From: Bacillota bacterium
GTDB lineage: Bacteria > Bacillota > Clostridia > Lutisporales > Lutisporaceae
Direction: 5' to 3'
NCBI GenBank assembly: GCA_023230985.1
Contig: JALNWH010000062.1
Location: 1 to 11,199, forward strand
Length of the DNA: 11,199 nt
The position numbers and the translations under genes were made by a program. How positions within the stretch are numbered: the stretch's first letter is position 1; every line of letters begins with the position of its first letter. A model generated the notes under the pieces. The model worked only from the letters and a program-made list of their open reading frames with translations. It ran no database searches and had not been told where the DNA came from. Positions 1 to 6,792 of this stretch are shown piece after piece.

Positions 1-852
1 AATCTAGGACTCACTATTGCAACGGATTCTAAAATTTATTTATCTCCTTGTATTTCCGCTTATATTGGCGCTGACTTGGTTTGTGCAGTTTTAGTAAGCG
101 ATATGCTAAACAAAGAAGAATGCTCTTTATTAGTGGATATAGGGACAAACGGAGAGATGGCTTTATATCATAATGGAGGTATTAAGTGCTGTTCTACAGC
201 CGCCGGGCCGGTTTTTGAGGGTGTAGGTATAGAATTGGGTTCGTCGGCGATAGAAGGTGCTATAAGCAGTGTGTATTTTAATAAGAGAAATAATAGCATA
301 GATTATAAAACTATTAATGATAAAAAGCCCATAGGTATCTGTGGAACAGGTATTATTGATACCGTATCCGTATTTTTAAGCCAAGGTATTATCGACAATA
401 CAGGCAAGATATTAAAGAAAGGGCATAATTTTTCACAACATATTATTGAAGTTAATAGCCAATTAGCTTTTAAATTTGATAAGAGTGATATTTATATTAC
501 TCAAAAAGACATAAGGCAAATACAATTGGCCAAAGGTGCTATTGCCGGTGGAATAAATGCTTTACTTATTGAGTCGGGAGTCAGTGCACAAGATATTGAC
601 AGATTTTATATTTGCGGCGGTTTTGGTTCTTATATTAATTTGGATTCAGCAGAAAATATAGGTCTCATACCTAAAGGGATGAAGAGCAAAACGGAGATTC
701 TTGGAAATGCAGCTTTATATGGGGCATCCTCTATAATATTAGATAATAACAATATAAAAGAATGTGCCAAAATAGTTGAGAAAAGCGACTATATTGAACT
801 TTCTGCCGGTACTGTATTTGCAGATGAATATATAAGCTCAATGTCTTTTTAA
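1..852 (+). CDS. ASKHA-domain corrinoid activation protein-like (RACo/DUF4445 family), 5'-truncated by window edge
   Basis: The frame is open from base 1, so this is the C-terminal 283 residues of a longer protein. Visible motifs fit the actin-like ATPase (ASKHA) module of RACo-type proteins: a phosphate-binding DIGTNGE at about bases 136-156, followed by a CSTAAGPVFEG segment, GICGTGIID, AKGAIAGGINALL and ICGGFGSYINLDSA near the C-terminus. In this family an N-terminal [2Fe-2S] ferredoxin domain, which would lie outside the window, passes electrons to reactivate the Co(II) form of corrinoid proteins used by methyltransferases, with ATP hydrolysis. No corrinoid protein or methyltransferase is visible here, so the partner is unknown. 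The gene ends in a TAA that overlaps by 4 bp with the stop of the convergent minus-strand gene; there is no terminator hairpin between them. The family call is firm; the exact substrate is inference. Confidence 0.85.
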   Translation, partial: NLGLTIATDSKIYLSPCISAYIGADLVCAVLVSDMLNKEECSLLVDIGTNGEMALYHNGGIKCCSTAAGPVFEGVGIELGSSAIEGAISSVYFNKRNNSIDYKTINDKKPIGICGTGIIDTVSVFLSQGIIDNTGKILKKGHNFSQHIIEVNSQLAFKFDKSDIYITQKDIRQIQLAKGAIAGGINALLIESGVSAQDIDRFYICGGFGSYINLDSAENIGLIPKGMKSKTEILGNAALYGASSIILDNNNIKECAKIVEKSDYIELSAGTVFADEYISSMSF

Positions 853-1814
853 CTCATCTTCATAAGAATGCGAATATCTTCACCAAAAAATTCAAACATA
901 TCAAAACTTCCGAATATGCGTGAGGTTATTCTCTCCGAATAGTCTCTTATTATTTCTTTTACATCTAGATTGGTAGCTATTATCATTTTTTTTGATTCCA
1001 TCATTCTTTTATTTAATATATTATATATGACAAGTCCGGAAAACTGGGTGGATAGCTCCGTACCTAAATCATCAATTATCAGTAAATCACAGGTATTTAT
1101 ATTATCCAGCACCGTATCGCTTTGTTCTTCATTTTCAAAATTAAATTTATATTTTCGTACCAAGTCTATTAAATCCGGAGCGGAATGATATATTATGCTT
1201 TTACCTGTTTTAAGCAATTCTTTTGCTATGGAGTGGCAAAGAAAGGTCTTTCCCAGTCCCGGCCTTCCGATAAAAAGCATGTTTCTATTATGTTTATCAA
1301 AAGTATTTACATAATCAATACATTCTCTATAAATATGCTCCATGTTTTTTCTTGGAGATAAGCCGTCTTTTTTTGGTGTTTCTGAATAATATTTAAGATT
1401 AAAATTATCAAAGTTCTCTTTTGTTTCCGATAGATTCGACATCATATAATTATATTCAATTTGTTTTTGTATAAAACAAGAACATTTATTGAAGCCGACA
1501 AAACCGGTATCCTTGCATTTATCGCATTCATATCTAAGTTCTAAAATATCATCCCCGTAGTTTTTTGAAGCAAGTATCTCAGTTTTCTCCACTCTTAAAT
1601 CTTTTTGCTTTCTTTTTAAGGAATTCAATTTCGCCTTATTATCTTCTTTTAGCACAGACTTAGCTATTTCCAATCCCAACTCAACCATTTCTTCTTCGAT
1701 TGCTTTAAGTCGAGGCAGCTGGTTGTAGATTTTTGCTTTCCTGTTTTCCAAGCTCTGCTTATTACTTTCGCGGGTTTTTTCGTATTCTAAAAAAATTTTA
1801 TTAATATTATTCAT
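849..1814 (-). CDS. DnaI/DnaC-like AAA+ replicative helicase loader
   Basis: A 321-residue cytoplasmic ATPase expected to load the replicative DNA helicase onto DNA. Numbering from the ATG at 1814: a coiled-coil-prone, charged N-terminal region (about 1-90); a zinc-binding cluster CX2C-X10-CXC (C97, C100, C111, C113); Walker A GRPGLGKT (183-190); Walker B LLIIDD (244-249); a sensor-1 ATN (280-282); and an arginine-finger-like SERITSRI (R295, R299). The N-terminal Cys cluster plus DnaC-type ATPase core is the DnaI layout rather than the IstB layout. A GTG at 1823 would add three residues, but it lies inside the ribosome binding site, so ATG 1814 is preferred. The gene overlaps the end of the upstream DnaD-domain gene by 8 bp, which indicates one operon and probable translational coupling, and pairs two primosome functions. 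Annotators often label this family simply 'DnaC' or 'ATP-binding protein'. Confidence 0.9.
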   Translation of the reverse strand: MNNINKIFLEYEKTRESNKQSLENRKAKIYNQLPRLKAIEEEMVELGLEIAKSVLKEDNKAKLNSLKRKQKDLRVEKTEILASKNYGDDILELRYECDKCKDTGFVGFNKCSCFIQKQIEYNYMMSNLSETKENFDNFNLKYYSETPKKDGLSPRKNMEHIYRECIDYVNTFDKHNRNMLFIGRPGLGKTFLCHSIAKELLKTGKSIIYHSAPDLIDLVRKYKFNFENEEQSDTVLDNINTCDLLIIDDLGTELSTQFSGLVIYNILNKRMMESKKMIIATNLDVKEIIRDYSERITSRIFGSFDMFEFFGEDIRILMKMS

Positions 1815-2826
1815 TAGGGCCACCTCTGTCTTTTTTCAGTAGTCTCTGTTTTAGTAATTCAGGGTCGTAAGTACGCCCGGCAAAATTATCAAATGTACTC
1901 TTTTGTGTCTTTGCTCTTCCTTTAACCGTATCCTTTGGCTTTTTAGATAAATATTGTTCTATTTCCTTTAAAGTTTTAAATTCTTTTCCATGCCAATCGG
2001 TAAGAATCTTATCCATGTATGAAATAGAAGGTTTTATCGTATTAACCGTCAGTTCACAGGCTTTTAATATAATTTCATCGCTAAAAGCATATTCATAGAA
2101 CCATTTATATAATACTTTTTCCTCAGCAACGGTGGGCTGACGCTTAATTCTAAGGAAATTCAGTACCTTGCTGTAATTATACCATCTTTCTTTATGCTGA
2201 TTCATATATTCCAGGGCTTTACTTTTAGAATTAATTCCCGCATCAAACCAATTTCTTGCTACTTGCTTTAGATAAGGCAAGTCTTTTATCTTCTTGGAAT
2301 AGCAGTATTCAATAATCATAATTACTATCTCGGGAGGGAATTTGTAATCATCAATCCAATCCAGGATGGTAAATATTTCTTTTTGTGATAACTCCCGCCC
2401 ATAAGTTTTGTTTATATGGTCGAACATATTCTTTATTTCATTATCCTGTCTGGCAAAAATAATACGGTCAACATCGTATTTACCGTACTTTTTTTTATCT
2501 CCTTTTATATTTAACATTAATTCTTTTATGCTGAGAAATTCAATAAAAGTGCAGTCTTCCTCAAAAGAAAAGACCTTTTTAATTATGCCTTGTTCTTCCC
2601 AATAAGCCCAAGCTTCTTCCACGGTCTCGGTGCTTGTCCCGATGGTTTTCGCCATGGTATCATTGGAAATAAAGTTATTAGTTTGGCTGCAAGAAGATTT
2701 AAGCCCTAAGAGGTATACTTTTACATAATCCCCCGGGGCATTTGGCATATAGTGATTTATAAAAACATTTTCAATTAAAGTGTTGCCTAAATCCTCGTTG
2801 AAATGTTTAAGCCGAAAATAATTCAA
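1807..2826 (-). CDS. DnaD-domain replication initiation protein (tandem DnaD/DnaB_2 domains)
   Basis: A 339-residue cytoplasmic protein with the layout of clostridial DnaD/DnaB primosome proteins. Numbering from the TTG at 2826: an N-terminal winged-helix-like region (about 15-95, containing MAKTIGTSTETVEEAW, which looks like a helix-turn-helix); a first DnaD-like domain ending in YLKQVARNWFDAGI (185-198), the family signature helix; a second copy ending in SYMDKILTDWHGKEF (269-283); and a basic tail with an F-NF-R-YD motif (FDNFAGRTYD) commonly seen at the C-terminus of these proteins. Such proteins bind the initiator complex or single-stranded DNA and recruit the helicase loader, which is encoded directly downstream with an 8-bp overlap. 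A longer frame begins at a TTG at 2853, but the ribosome binding site sits inside it, so TTG 2826 is chosen. Whether it acts as DnaD or as DnaB in the Bacillus sense cannot be told from sequence alone. Confidence 0.88.
   Translation of the reverse strand: MNYFRLKHFNEDLGNTLIENVFINHYMPNAPGDYVKVYLLGLKSSCSQTNNFISNDTMAKTIGTSTETVEEAWAYWEEQGIIKKVFSFEEDCTFIEFLSIKELMLNIKGDKKKYGKYDVDRIIFARQDNEIKNMFDHINKTYGRELSQKEIFTILDWIDDYKFPPEIVIMIIEYCYSKKIKDLPYLKQVARNWFDAGINSKSKALEYMNQHKERWYNYSKVLNFLRIKRQPTVAEEKVLYKWFYEYAFSDEIILKACELTVNTIKPSISYMDKILTDWHGKEFKTLKEIEQYLSKKPKDTVKGRAKTQKSTFDNFAGRTYDPELLKQRLLKKDRGGPNE
1820..1827 (-). promoter_or_regulatory. ribosome binding site fixing the helicase-loader start
   Basis: On the minus strand AGAGGTGG is followed by a 5-nt spacer (CCCTA) and ATG at 1814. 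The upstream in-frame GTG (1823-1821) is part of this motif and cannot sensibly be its start codon. Confidence 0.7.
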
Positions 2827-2832
2827 TAATAT

Positions 2833-2839
2833 ACCTCCT
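2833..2839 (-). promoter_or_regulatory. ribosome binding site fixing a TTG start for the DnaD-domain gene
   Basis: AGGAGGT on the minus strand, 6 nt before TTG at 2826. It is a strong Shine-Dalgarno match and lies downstream of the TTG at 2853 that opens the longer frame, so the longer frame is unlikely to be translated from there. Confidence 0.75.
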
Positions 2840-2881
2840 GAAAAGAAGTTCAATATGGCTTGAAATTTTTTATTTAAGTAT

Positions 2882-2915
2882 ATTATATTATAACATTGAT
2901 AAAAATAATAATTAA
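2882..2915 (-). promoter_or_regulatory. candidate promoter of the DnaD-loader operon
   Basis: On the minus strand two overlapping perfect TATAAT hexamers lie at 2892-2887 and 2887-2882. A weak -35 (TTAATT, 2915-2910) is 17 nt upstream of the first. This would give a leader of roughly 50 nt before TTG 2826. The region is nearly all A and T, so chance matches are likely. Confidence 0.35.
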
Positions 2916-3127
2916 ATTAAAAACAAGAATTAGGTGTAATTATGTATTATTAACTCGATTTTTTAACTTATTTTTGAGTATTAAGTTACAGCTTAGATAT
3001 TTGAGGTTTTATCACACATAACACTATTAGTTATTGCTCATACCTTAACTGTTTCTGATAAGCAGCTTACTATGTTCGTTGCGATTGCTGAACTACAAGG
3101 CAAATAATATGGGAATAAAAATTTTTA

Positions 3128-3156
3128 TTGAATTAAAAACTAAAGTAGTATAAAAT
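3128..3156 (+). promoter_or_regulatory. candidate sigma-A-type promoter of the M23 peptidase gene
   Basis: TTGAAT (3128-3133), a 17-nt spacer, then TAAAAT (3151-3156). This places the start of transcription about 25 nt before the coding start. The match is reasonable for a vegetative promoter (4/6 and 5/6) but not proven. No WalR-type box was found nearby. Confidence 0.45.
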
Positions 3157-3186
3157 AGAATAAGCTTACCGAAGGGAGATGTATTG

Positions 3187-4677
3187 ATGGAGGGAAGCAA
3201 TAGTGAAAGCGGTTTGAGTAAGCTCAAATCAAGAGCTAAAGGCTTTGGTTCCAAAACCCTTGATAGCTTAAAAAGGCTTAAGTCCCGTATGGGAAACTTA
3301 CATAACAGAAACGGAAAACTACATATAAAGTGGCCATCAATTAATTTTAAAATTGTAAACAATAGAAGATTTATAGCAAGCATAGCTGTAATTGTTTTGC
3401 TTGTTATTATTCTTTTTTCACTTTTTGCTAAGAATTCTTATGCGGTTATTATAAATAATGAGGAAGTAGTCAGGGTTAAAAGTAAGAAAATAGCAGCAGA
3501 TGCCATAAGCAGTATAAAGAGCCGGTTGGAAAAAGAATGTGACAGTGTAGTAGCCTTTAAGTTTGAGCCTTCTTATGAAAAGGTAAGGACATCAAAGAAA
3601 GAGTTATACGAAGGTAAAGATTTAGAAGAACAGCTGATAAAGCATATTGATTACAGTGTCAAATCATTTATTATATATGCTGATGATAATGTAATTGCAT
3701 GCTTTAAAACAAAAGAAGAAGCGGAAAGCGTTCTCGAGTTTGTGAAAGATAATTATCTAAAAGGAATCAATGAAGAAGAGCTGAAGGAAATCACTTTTGA
3801 TGAAAAAGTAGAAGTAAAAGAGGACTTCGGCCAATTATCGGATTTGGCAGAGGCGGAAGAAGCCCAAAAGATTATAATAACCGGTACCGATGAAATAAAA
3901 ATACATAAGGTAGACTCCGGAGAAAGCTTTTGGAGTATATCCAGGAAGTATGATATTAGTGTAGATGATTTAATAAAAGCCAATCCGGAAGCAAACCCGG
4001 AAAAAATCCAAATAGGGCAAGAACTAAATCTTATAGTTCCAAAGCCATTGATCAGTGTTAAAACAGTAGAAGAATCGAAATATATTGATAAGATAGATTT
4101 TGAACAGAAATTAGAATACAGCAATAGCTTATATAAGGATCAAACCTCAATCAGGGTTAAAGGCGAATACGGGGAGAAAGAAGTTATTGCAGATATTACA
4201 AAGGTTAACGGTATTGAAGTAAAAAGAGATATTCTAAGTGAAAAGGTAATAAAAAAGCCTAAAGAGCAAATACTTGTTAAAGGTACTAAAGACCCTCCGC
4301 CTAAAAAAGGGACAGGAGTCTTTTCAACTCCCACAAGAGGAAGTCTGACATCCAGATTTGGCATGAGACGGGGCAGGCATCATGACGGAATAGACATTGG
4401 CGCACCTATAGGGACTCCCGTTAATGCTGCGGATGGGGGAGTAGTGATTTTTGTAGGTACAAGCGGAAGTTATGGTAAGTTGATTAAAATTGATCACGGA
4501 GCAAATTTTGTGACTTATTACGGACACCTTAGCAGCTATAAAGTCAAGGTTGGTGATAAGGTATATAAAGGGCAAACCATAGGTGCTGTGGGAAATACCG
4601 GGAGGAGTACGGGACCTCATTTGCACTTTGAGATTAGAAAAAATGGGCAGCCGGTTAATCCGTTGAATTACCTGTAG
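3187..4677 (+). CDS. membrane-anchored LysM-G5-M23 peptidoglycan endopeptidase
   Basis: A 496-residue cell-wall hydrolase expected to cut peptide cross-bridges of peptidoglycan outside the membrane. Order of parts, numbered from ATG 3187: a strongly basic, Ser/Lys/Arg-rich cytoplasmic tail (1-60); one membrane segment FIASIAVIVLLVIILFSLFA (62-81); an extracytoplasmic stretch (about 85-235) probably folding as a spacer domain; LysM (240-285), which binds glycan; a G5-type domain (about 288-362), which is linked to N-acetylglucosamine or wall binding; and a C-terminal M23 (LytM/lysostaphin-type) domain (about 374-494). The M23 zinc ligands are intact: H399-x3-D403 and H478-L-H480 in GPHLHFE. 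Hence it should be active, unlike degenerate EnvC/SpoIIQ-type homologues. GAAGGGAG lies 8 nt before ATG 3187; an adjacent TTG at 3184 would add one Met. The zinc ribbon gene follows 12 nt after the stop and is probably cotranscribed. Confidence 0.93.
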   Translation: MEGSNSESGLSKLKSRAKGFGSKTLDSLKRLKSRMGNLHNRNGKLHIKWPSINFKIVNNRRFIASIAVIVLLVIILFSLFAKNSYAVIINNEEVVRVKSKKIAADAISSIKSRLEKECDSVVAFKFEPSYEKVRTSKKELYEGKDLEEQLIKHIDYSVKSFIIYADDNVIACFKTKEEAESVLEFVKDNYLKGINEEELKEITFDEKVEVKEDFGQLSDLAEAEEAQKIIITGTDEIKIHKVDSGESFWSISRKYDISVDDLIKANPEANPEKIQIGQELNLIVPKPLISVKTVEESKYIDKIDFEQKLEYSNSLYKDQTSIRVKGEYGEKEVIADITKVNGIEVKRDILSEKVIKKPKEQILVKGTKDPPPKKGTGVFSTPTRGSLTSRFGMRRGRHHDGIDIGAPIGTPVNAADGGVVIFVGTSGSYGKLIKIDHGANFVTYYGHLSSYKVKVGDKVYKGQTIGAVGNTGRSTGPHLHFEIRKNGQPVNPLNYL

Positions 4678-4689
4678 GAGGAATAATAG

Positions 4690-4881
4690 ATGGCAATCAT
4701 TGATTATAAATGTGAAGATTGCGGAGAAAAGTTTTTTGAAATAGTGAATGCTTCAAATAGAGATAAAGTAATATGTCCTAAGTGCGAAAGCAAAAATATT
4801 AATCAAATCTTTGAAGGTAAATGCCTTGGAGGTGCAAATAAAAGCTGCAGCGGTTCATGCAGCGGATGCAGTGGATGCTAA
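4690..4881 (+). CDS. FmdB-type zinc ribbon protein with Cys-rich tail
   Basis: A 63-residue small protein starting MAIIDYKCEDCG, the classic FmdB-family N-terminus. Two CxxC knuckles (C8/C11 and C29/C32) form the predicted zinc ribbon. The C-terminal 20 residues are rich in Gly, Ser and Cys, with five further cysteines (C45, C53, C57, C60, C63) ending in CSGCSGC; similar Cys/Gly tails are common in this family. FmdB proteins are named for a suspected regulatory role in formamidase and other operons, but their biochemical role is not settled. The ribosome binding site AGGAGG (4676-4681) overlaps the stop codon of the M23 gene and lies 8 nt before ATG, so the two genes are very likely translated from one message. 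No functional tie to the wall peptidase can be shown from sequence. Confidence 0.88.
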   Translation: MAIIDYKCEDCGEKFFEIVNASNRDKVICPKCESKNINQIFEGKCLGGANKSCSGSCSGCSGC

Positions 4882-4935
4882 AACATACCAATGAAGTTAA
4901 TATAAAAATATTATATAATGTATCTGTATTTTACT

Positions 4936-4967
4936 TATAGACTCTATACTTTAAATAGGGTCTTATA
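4936..4967 (+). other. imperfect stem-loop just upstream of the MA-like peptidase gene
   Basis: TATAGACTCTAT (4936-4947) can pair with ATAGGGTCTTATA (4955-4967), with one bulged base, one G-T wobble and a 7-nt loop. It ends 6 nt before the GTG start at 4974. The 3' arm includes the only AGGG near that start. There is no T-run after it, so it is not a standard terminator; it could mask translation or be an operator. Confidence 0.4.
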
Positions 4968-4973
4968 GAAAGT

Positions 4974-5774
4974 GTGATTACAGATATGAGAAGAAAACTT
5001 TTAATAATAGTGCTTATAATTTTAATAGCGCTATTTTTTATGGTGCAGGGTTCATCTTATAATGCTTTTAAAATTACGGGATATAAAGCCTTAAAAACAA
5101 TAACTTATTATAATAACACTAAAGTGAATAAAGATTGGGATCTCCATGAGACAAATCATTTTATAATAAACAGTAAAGATATTGATTCAAATACTATTGA
5201 GAGCCTCGGGATACTATTTGAAAAATCCTATTATCTTATAGGTGAAGAATTTGACTATTATCCGAATAAAAAAACTCCTATAATCGTCTATAATACGATG
5301 AGTGACTTTTGGGATCATATTAAACCGTTGGCAGGTCAGGATGTAATGGGGCTATACTATATGGGTGTAATTCATATTATTTCACCCAATGCCTTTGATA
5401 TGGATTTAAATGAATATGAGAAAAACGGAGCTGTATTACATGAATATACCCATAAAGTTGTAGATGACATTACCGGCGGAAATATTGATTTATGGTTTAC
5501 AGAAGGACTTGCTCTTTATCAAGAGTATATTAATTATGATGTTGAATGGGGTGAAGGCTTAGTCTTCGATAAGGAGTATACTATGGAAGAATTAAGAGAC
5601 AGTTTTTTATCTTTGGAACCTGTACAAGCTTATAAACAATCTTTTGAAAAAGTAAAAAATATTTATGAAGCTGATAAAGATAGGCTAATCAAATTATTAA
5701 CTGAGTTGGGAAAAGGGAAAGAGGTGGAAGATGCATTTCTATTTATATATGGGGAAAATTTATTTTGTCAATAG
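4974..5774 (+). CDS. membrane-anchored MA-like (gluzincin) metallopeptidase
   Basis: A 266-residue predicted exported zinc peptidase. After a short basic start (MRRK), a single hydrophobic segment LLIIVLIILIALFFMV acts as a signal anchor, placing the rest outside the membrane. The active-site helix HEYTH (H156, E157, H160) is followed by DLWFTEGLALY, in which E177 is the expected third zinc ligand, as in the peptidase MA-like family. Substrate is unknown. The start is uncertain: GTG 4974 is given, but ATG 4986 begins directly at the basic part of the signal anchor, and neither has a clear ribosome binding site; a stem-loop precedes both. A TATAAT at 4914-4919 could be a -10, but its -35 is poor. 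The C-terminus stops soon after the AFLFIYGENL segment, and its last codons lie in the left arm of an inverted-repeat element, so the end may have been altered by an insertion. Confidence 0.82.
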   Translation: MITDMRRKLLIIVLIILIALFFMVQGSSYNAFKITGYKALKTITYYNNTKVNKDWDLHETNHFIINSKDIDSNTIESLGILFEKSYYLIGEEFDYYPNKKTPIIVYNTMSDFWDHIKPLAGQDVMGLYYMGVIHIISPNAFDMDLNEYEKNGAVLHEYTHKVVDDITGGNIDLWFTEGLALYQEYINYDVEWGEGLVFDKEYTMEELRDSFLSLEPVQAYKQSFEKVKNIYEADKDRLIKLLTELGKGKEVEDAFLFIYGENLFCQ

Positions 5775-5878
5775 ATAGGTGTGCCCATTTCTTCGGCAGA
5801 GAAATTTTTAAAAAGAAAATAGAATTAAGAATCTAATCCTAATTCTATTTTCCAGTATCCGGGGGGACACATTATTGA
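5768..5878. repeat. hairpin-rich imperfect inverted-repeat element (possible MITE/REP-like remnant)
   Basis: About 111 bp with nested complementary arms. Outermost, TCAATA (5768-5773) pairs with TATTGA (5873-5878). Inside it, GTGTGCCC (5779-5786) matches GGGGGGACAC (5861-5870) imperfectly. A small hairpin ATTTCT/AGAAAT (5787-5792 and 5800-5805) follows, then a perfect 13-bp stem GAAAATAGAATTA / TAATTCTATTTTC (5815-5827 and 5840-5852) with a 12-nt loop. The G-run and C-run stand out in an AT-rich intergenic region. There is no reading frame inside. It may act as a transcript-end structure for the peptidase gene, but the hairpins are not followed by a proper T-run on the plus strand. A non-autonomous transposable element is an inference from shape alone. 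Confidence 0.45.
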
Positions 5879-6093
5879 TTTTATTTAGTATATTTGTTTC
5901 TAATCTACATTATATTCTATAATTACACTTAATTATATGCGTAAAAAGTATTATTTTACTAGGAAAAAAGTCTTATACAATCATATTTTGCAAATATTTT
6001 TAAAGGTTAAATGATATAGTTGTAGAATATATCTTATAAATATGGATGTCTAATCAAATTTATATAATAAGAATTGGGAAAAGGAGGATAAGC
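5775..6093. other. intergenic region upstream of walR
   Basis: About 320 bp without a gene. The left third is the inverted-repeat element described separately. The rest (5879-6080) is very AT-rich and should hold the walR promoter. Possible -10 hexamers are TATACA within 5971-5980 and TATAGT (6015-6020), but neither has a convincing -35, so none is called. No pair of WalR-type half sites with 5-nt spacing was found here. Confidence 0.4.
6081..6087 (+). promoter_or_regulatory. ribosome binding site fixing the walR start
   Basis: AAGGAGG followed by 6 nt and ATG at 6094. An in-frame ATG at 6046 opens a longer frame, but this motif lies inside the extension, and the extension (SNQIYIIRIGKRRI) does not belong to the receiver domain. 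Confidence 0.85.
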
Positions 6094-6789
6094 ATGAACA
6101 GCAGAATTTTAGTTGTTGACGATGAAAAACCTATAGCCGATATAATAAAATATAACTTGGAGAAAGAAGGCTATAAAGTATTTGTAGCTGAAGACGGTAA
6201 AAAGGCTATTGATGCTACATATGAATATAAACCTGAATTGATTATTTTGGATATAATGCTTCCCGTAATGGATGGTTTTACTGTATGTAAAAAGCTTAGA
6301 GAGAATATAAGTACGCCCATCATAATGCTGACAGCCAAGGAAGAAGAAGTAGATAAGGTATTAGGCTTGGAATTAGGTGCTGATGATTATATGACCAAGC
6401 CTTTTAGTGTTAGAGAGCTATTAGCCAGAGTCAAGGCCAATATCAGAAGAGTTAATTTCCAAAACAGCGGTTTGAGCGGAACAGGGCAGCTGATAAAATC
6501 AGGGGGCCTGATTATAGATTTGAATAAGTATGAAATAAGAAAAGGGGATAAAATTATAGAGCTTACACTGAGAGAGTTTGAGCTTTTAAAATATTTGGCT
6601 CTTCATGCAGAGCAGGTTTTTTCCAGGGAGACTTTATTGGAAGAAGTATGGGGTTATGAATACTATGGAGATGTCAGGACTGTAGATGTTACTGTGAGAA
6701 GATTAAGAGAAAAAGTCGAAGACGATCCCAGCAATGCTAAATTTGTTCTTACAAAGAGAGGCGTAGGTTATTATTTCAGGAGGGTATAG
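6094..6789 (+). CDS. walR: WalR (YycF) cell-wall response regulator, OmpR/PhoB family
   Basis: A 231-residue DNA-binding response regulator. The N-terminal receiver starts ILVVDDEKPIADI, as in WalR of other Firmicutes, with acidic pocket D9/D10, phosphoacceptor D53 in LIILDIMLP, T80 and K102 (ADDYMTKPF). A linker leads to a C-terminal OmpR-type winged helix (about 130-229) with the recognition segment DVRTVDVTVRRLREKV. WalR is the essential regulator of peptidoglycan hydrolase genes in Bacillus and Staphylococcus. The identity rests on the receiver sequence and on the downstream walK, yycH and yycI; PhoP-type regulators are close relatives but lack these neighbours. The kinase gene starts 3 nt after the stop codon, so the two are coexpressed. 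The true start is ATG 6094, giving the normal family length. Confidence 0.95.
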   Translation: MNSRILVVDDEKPIADIIKYNLEKEGYKVFVAEDGKKAIDATYEYKPELIILDIMLPVMDGFTVCKKLRENISTPIIMLTAKEEEVDKVLGLELGADDYMTKPFSVRELLARVKANIRRVNFQNSGLSGTGQLIKSGGLIIDLNKYEIRKGDKIIELTLREFELLKYLALHAEQVFSRETLLEEVWGYEYYGDVRTVDVTVRRLREKVEDDPSNAKFVLTKRGVGYYFRRV

Positions 6790-6792
6790 TTA

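Larger units (their letters stand above)
2827..3186. other. divergent intergenic region between the DnaD operon and the M23 peptidase gene
   Basis: About 360 bp separate the two divergent starts. It holds the two promoter candidates listed separately and no convincing RNA gene, terminator or inverted repeat. Bases 2997-3107 read as an open frame of 36 codons that ends in TVSDKQLTMFVAIAELQGK and a stop. It looks protein-like but lacks a start codon with a ribosome binding site, so it is not called as a gene. Confidence 0.5.

Noticed and set aside
2930..2950. TGTAAT followed by TGTATT as a possible second WalR box near the M23 gene
   Set aside because: The half sites are only 2 nt apart and the second breaks the consensus (T at its fifth position).
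3093..3383. Minus-strand frames opposite the M23 gene (also at 3753-4124, 4140-4364 and 4324-4626)
   Set aside because: They are antisense to a gene with intact domains, have no ribosome binding sites, and show the Leu/Ser/Phe-rich make-up typical of reverse-strand shadows.
4920..4932. TGTATC-TGTATT direct repeat before the MA-like peptidase gene
   Set aside because: No 5-nt spacer and both hexamers break the WalR half-site consensus; probably chance in AT-rich DNA.
5815..5852. The 13-bp stem as a standard intrinsic terminator
   Set aside because: The stem is almost all A-T and is followed by CCAGTATCC rather than a T-run on the plus strand; kept as part of the inverted-repeat element instead.
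6046..6093. N-terminal extension of WalR from ATG 6046
   Set aside because: The strong AAGGAGG at 6081-6087 lies inside the extension and the normal receiver domain starts at ATG 6094.
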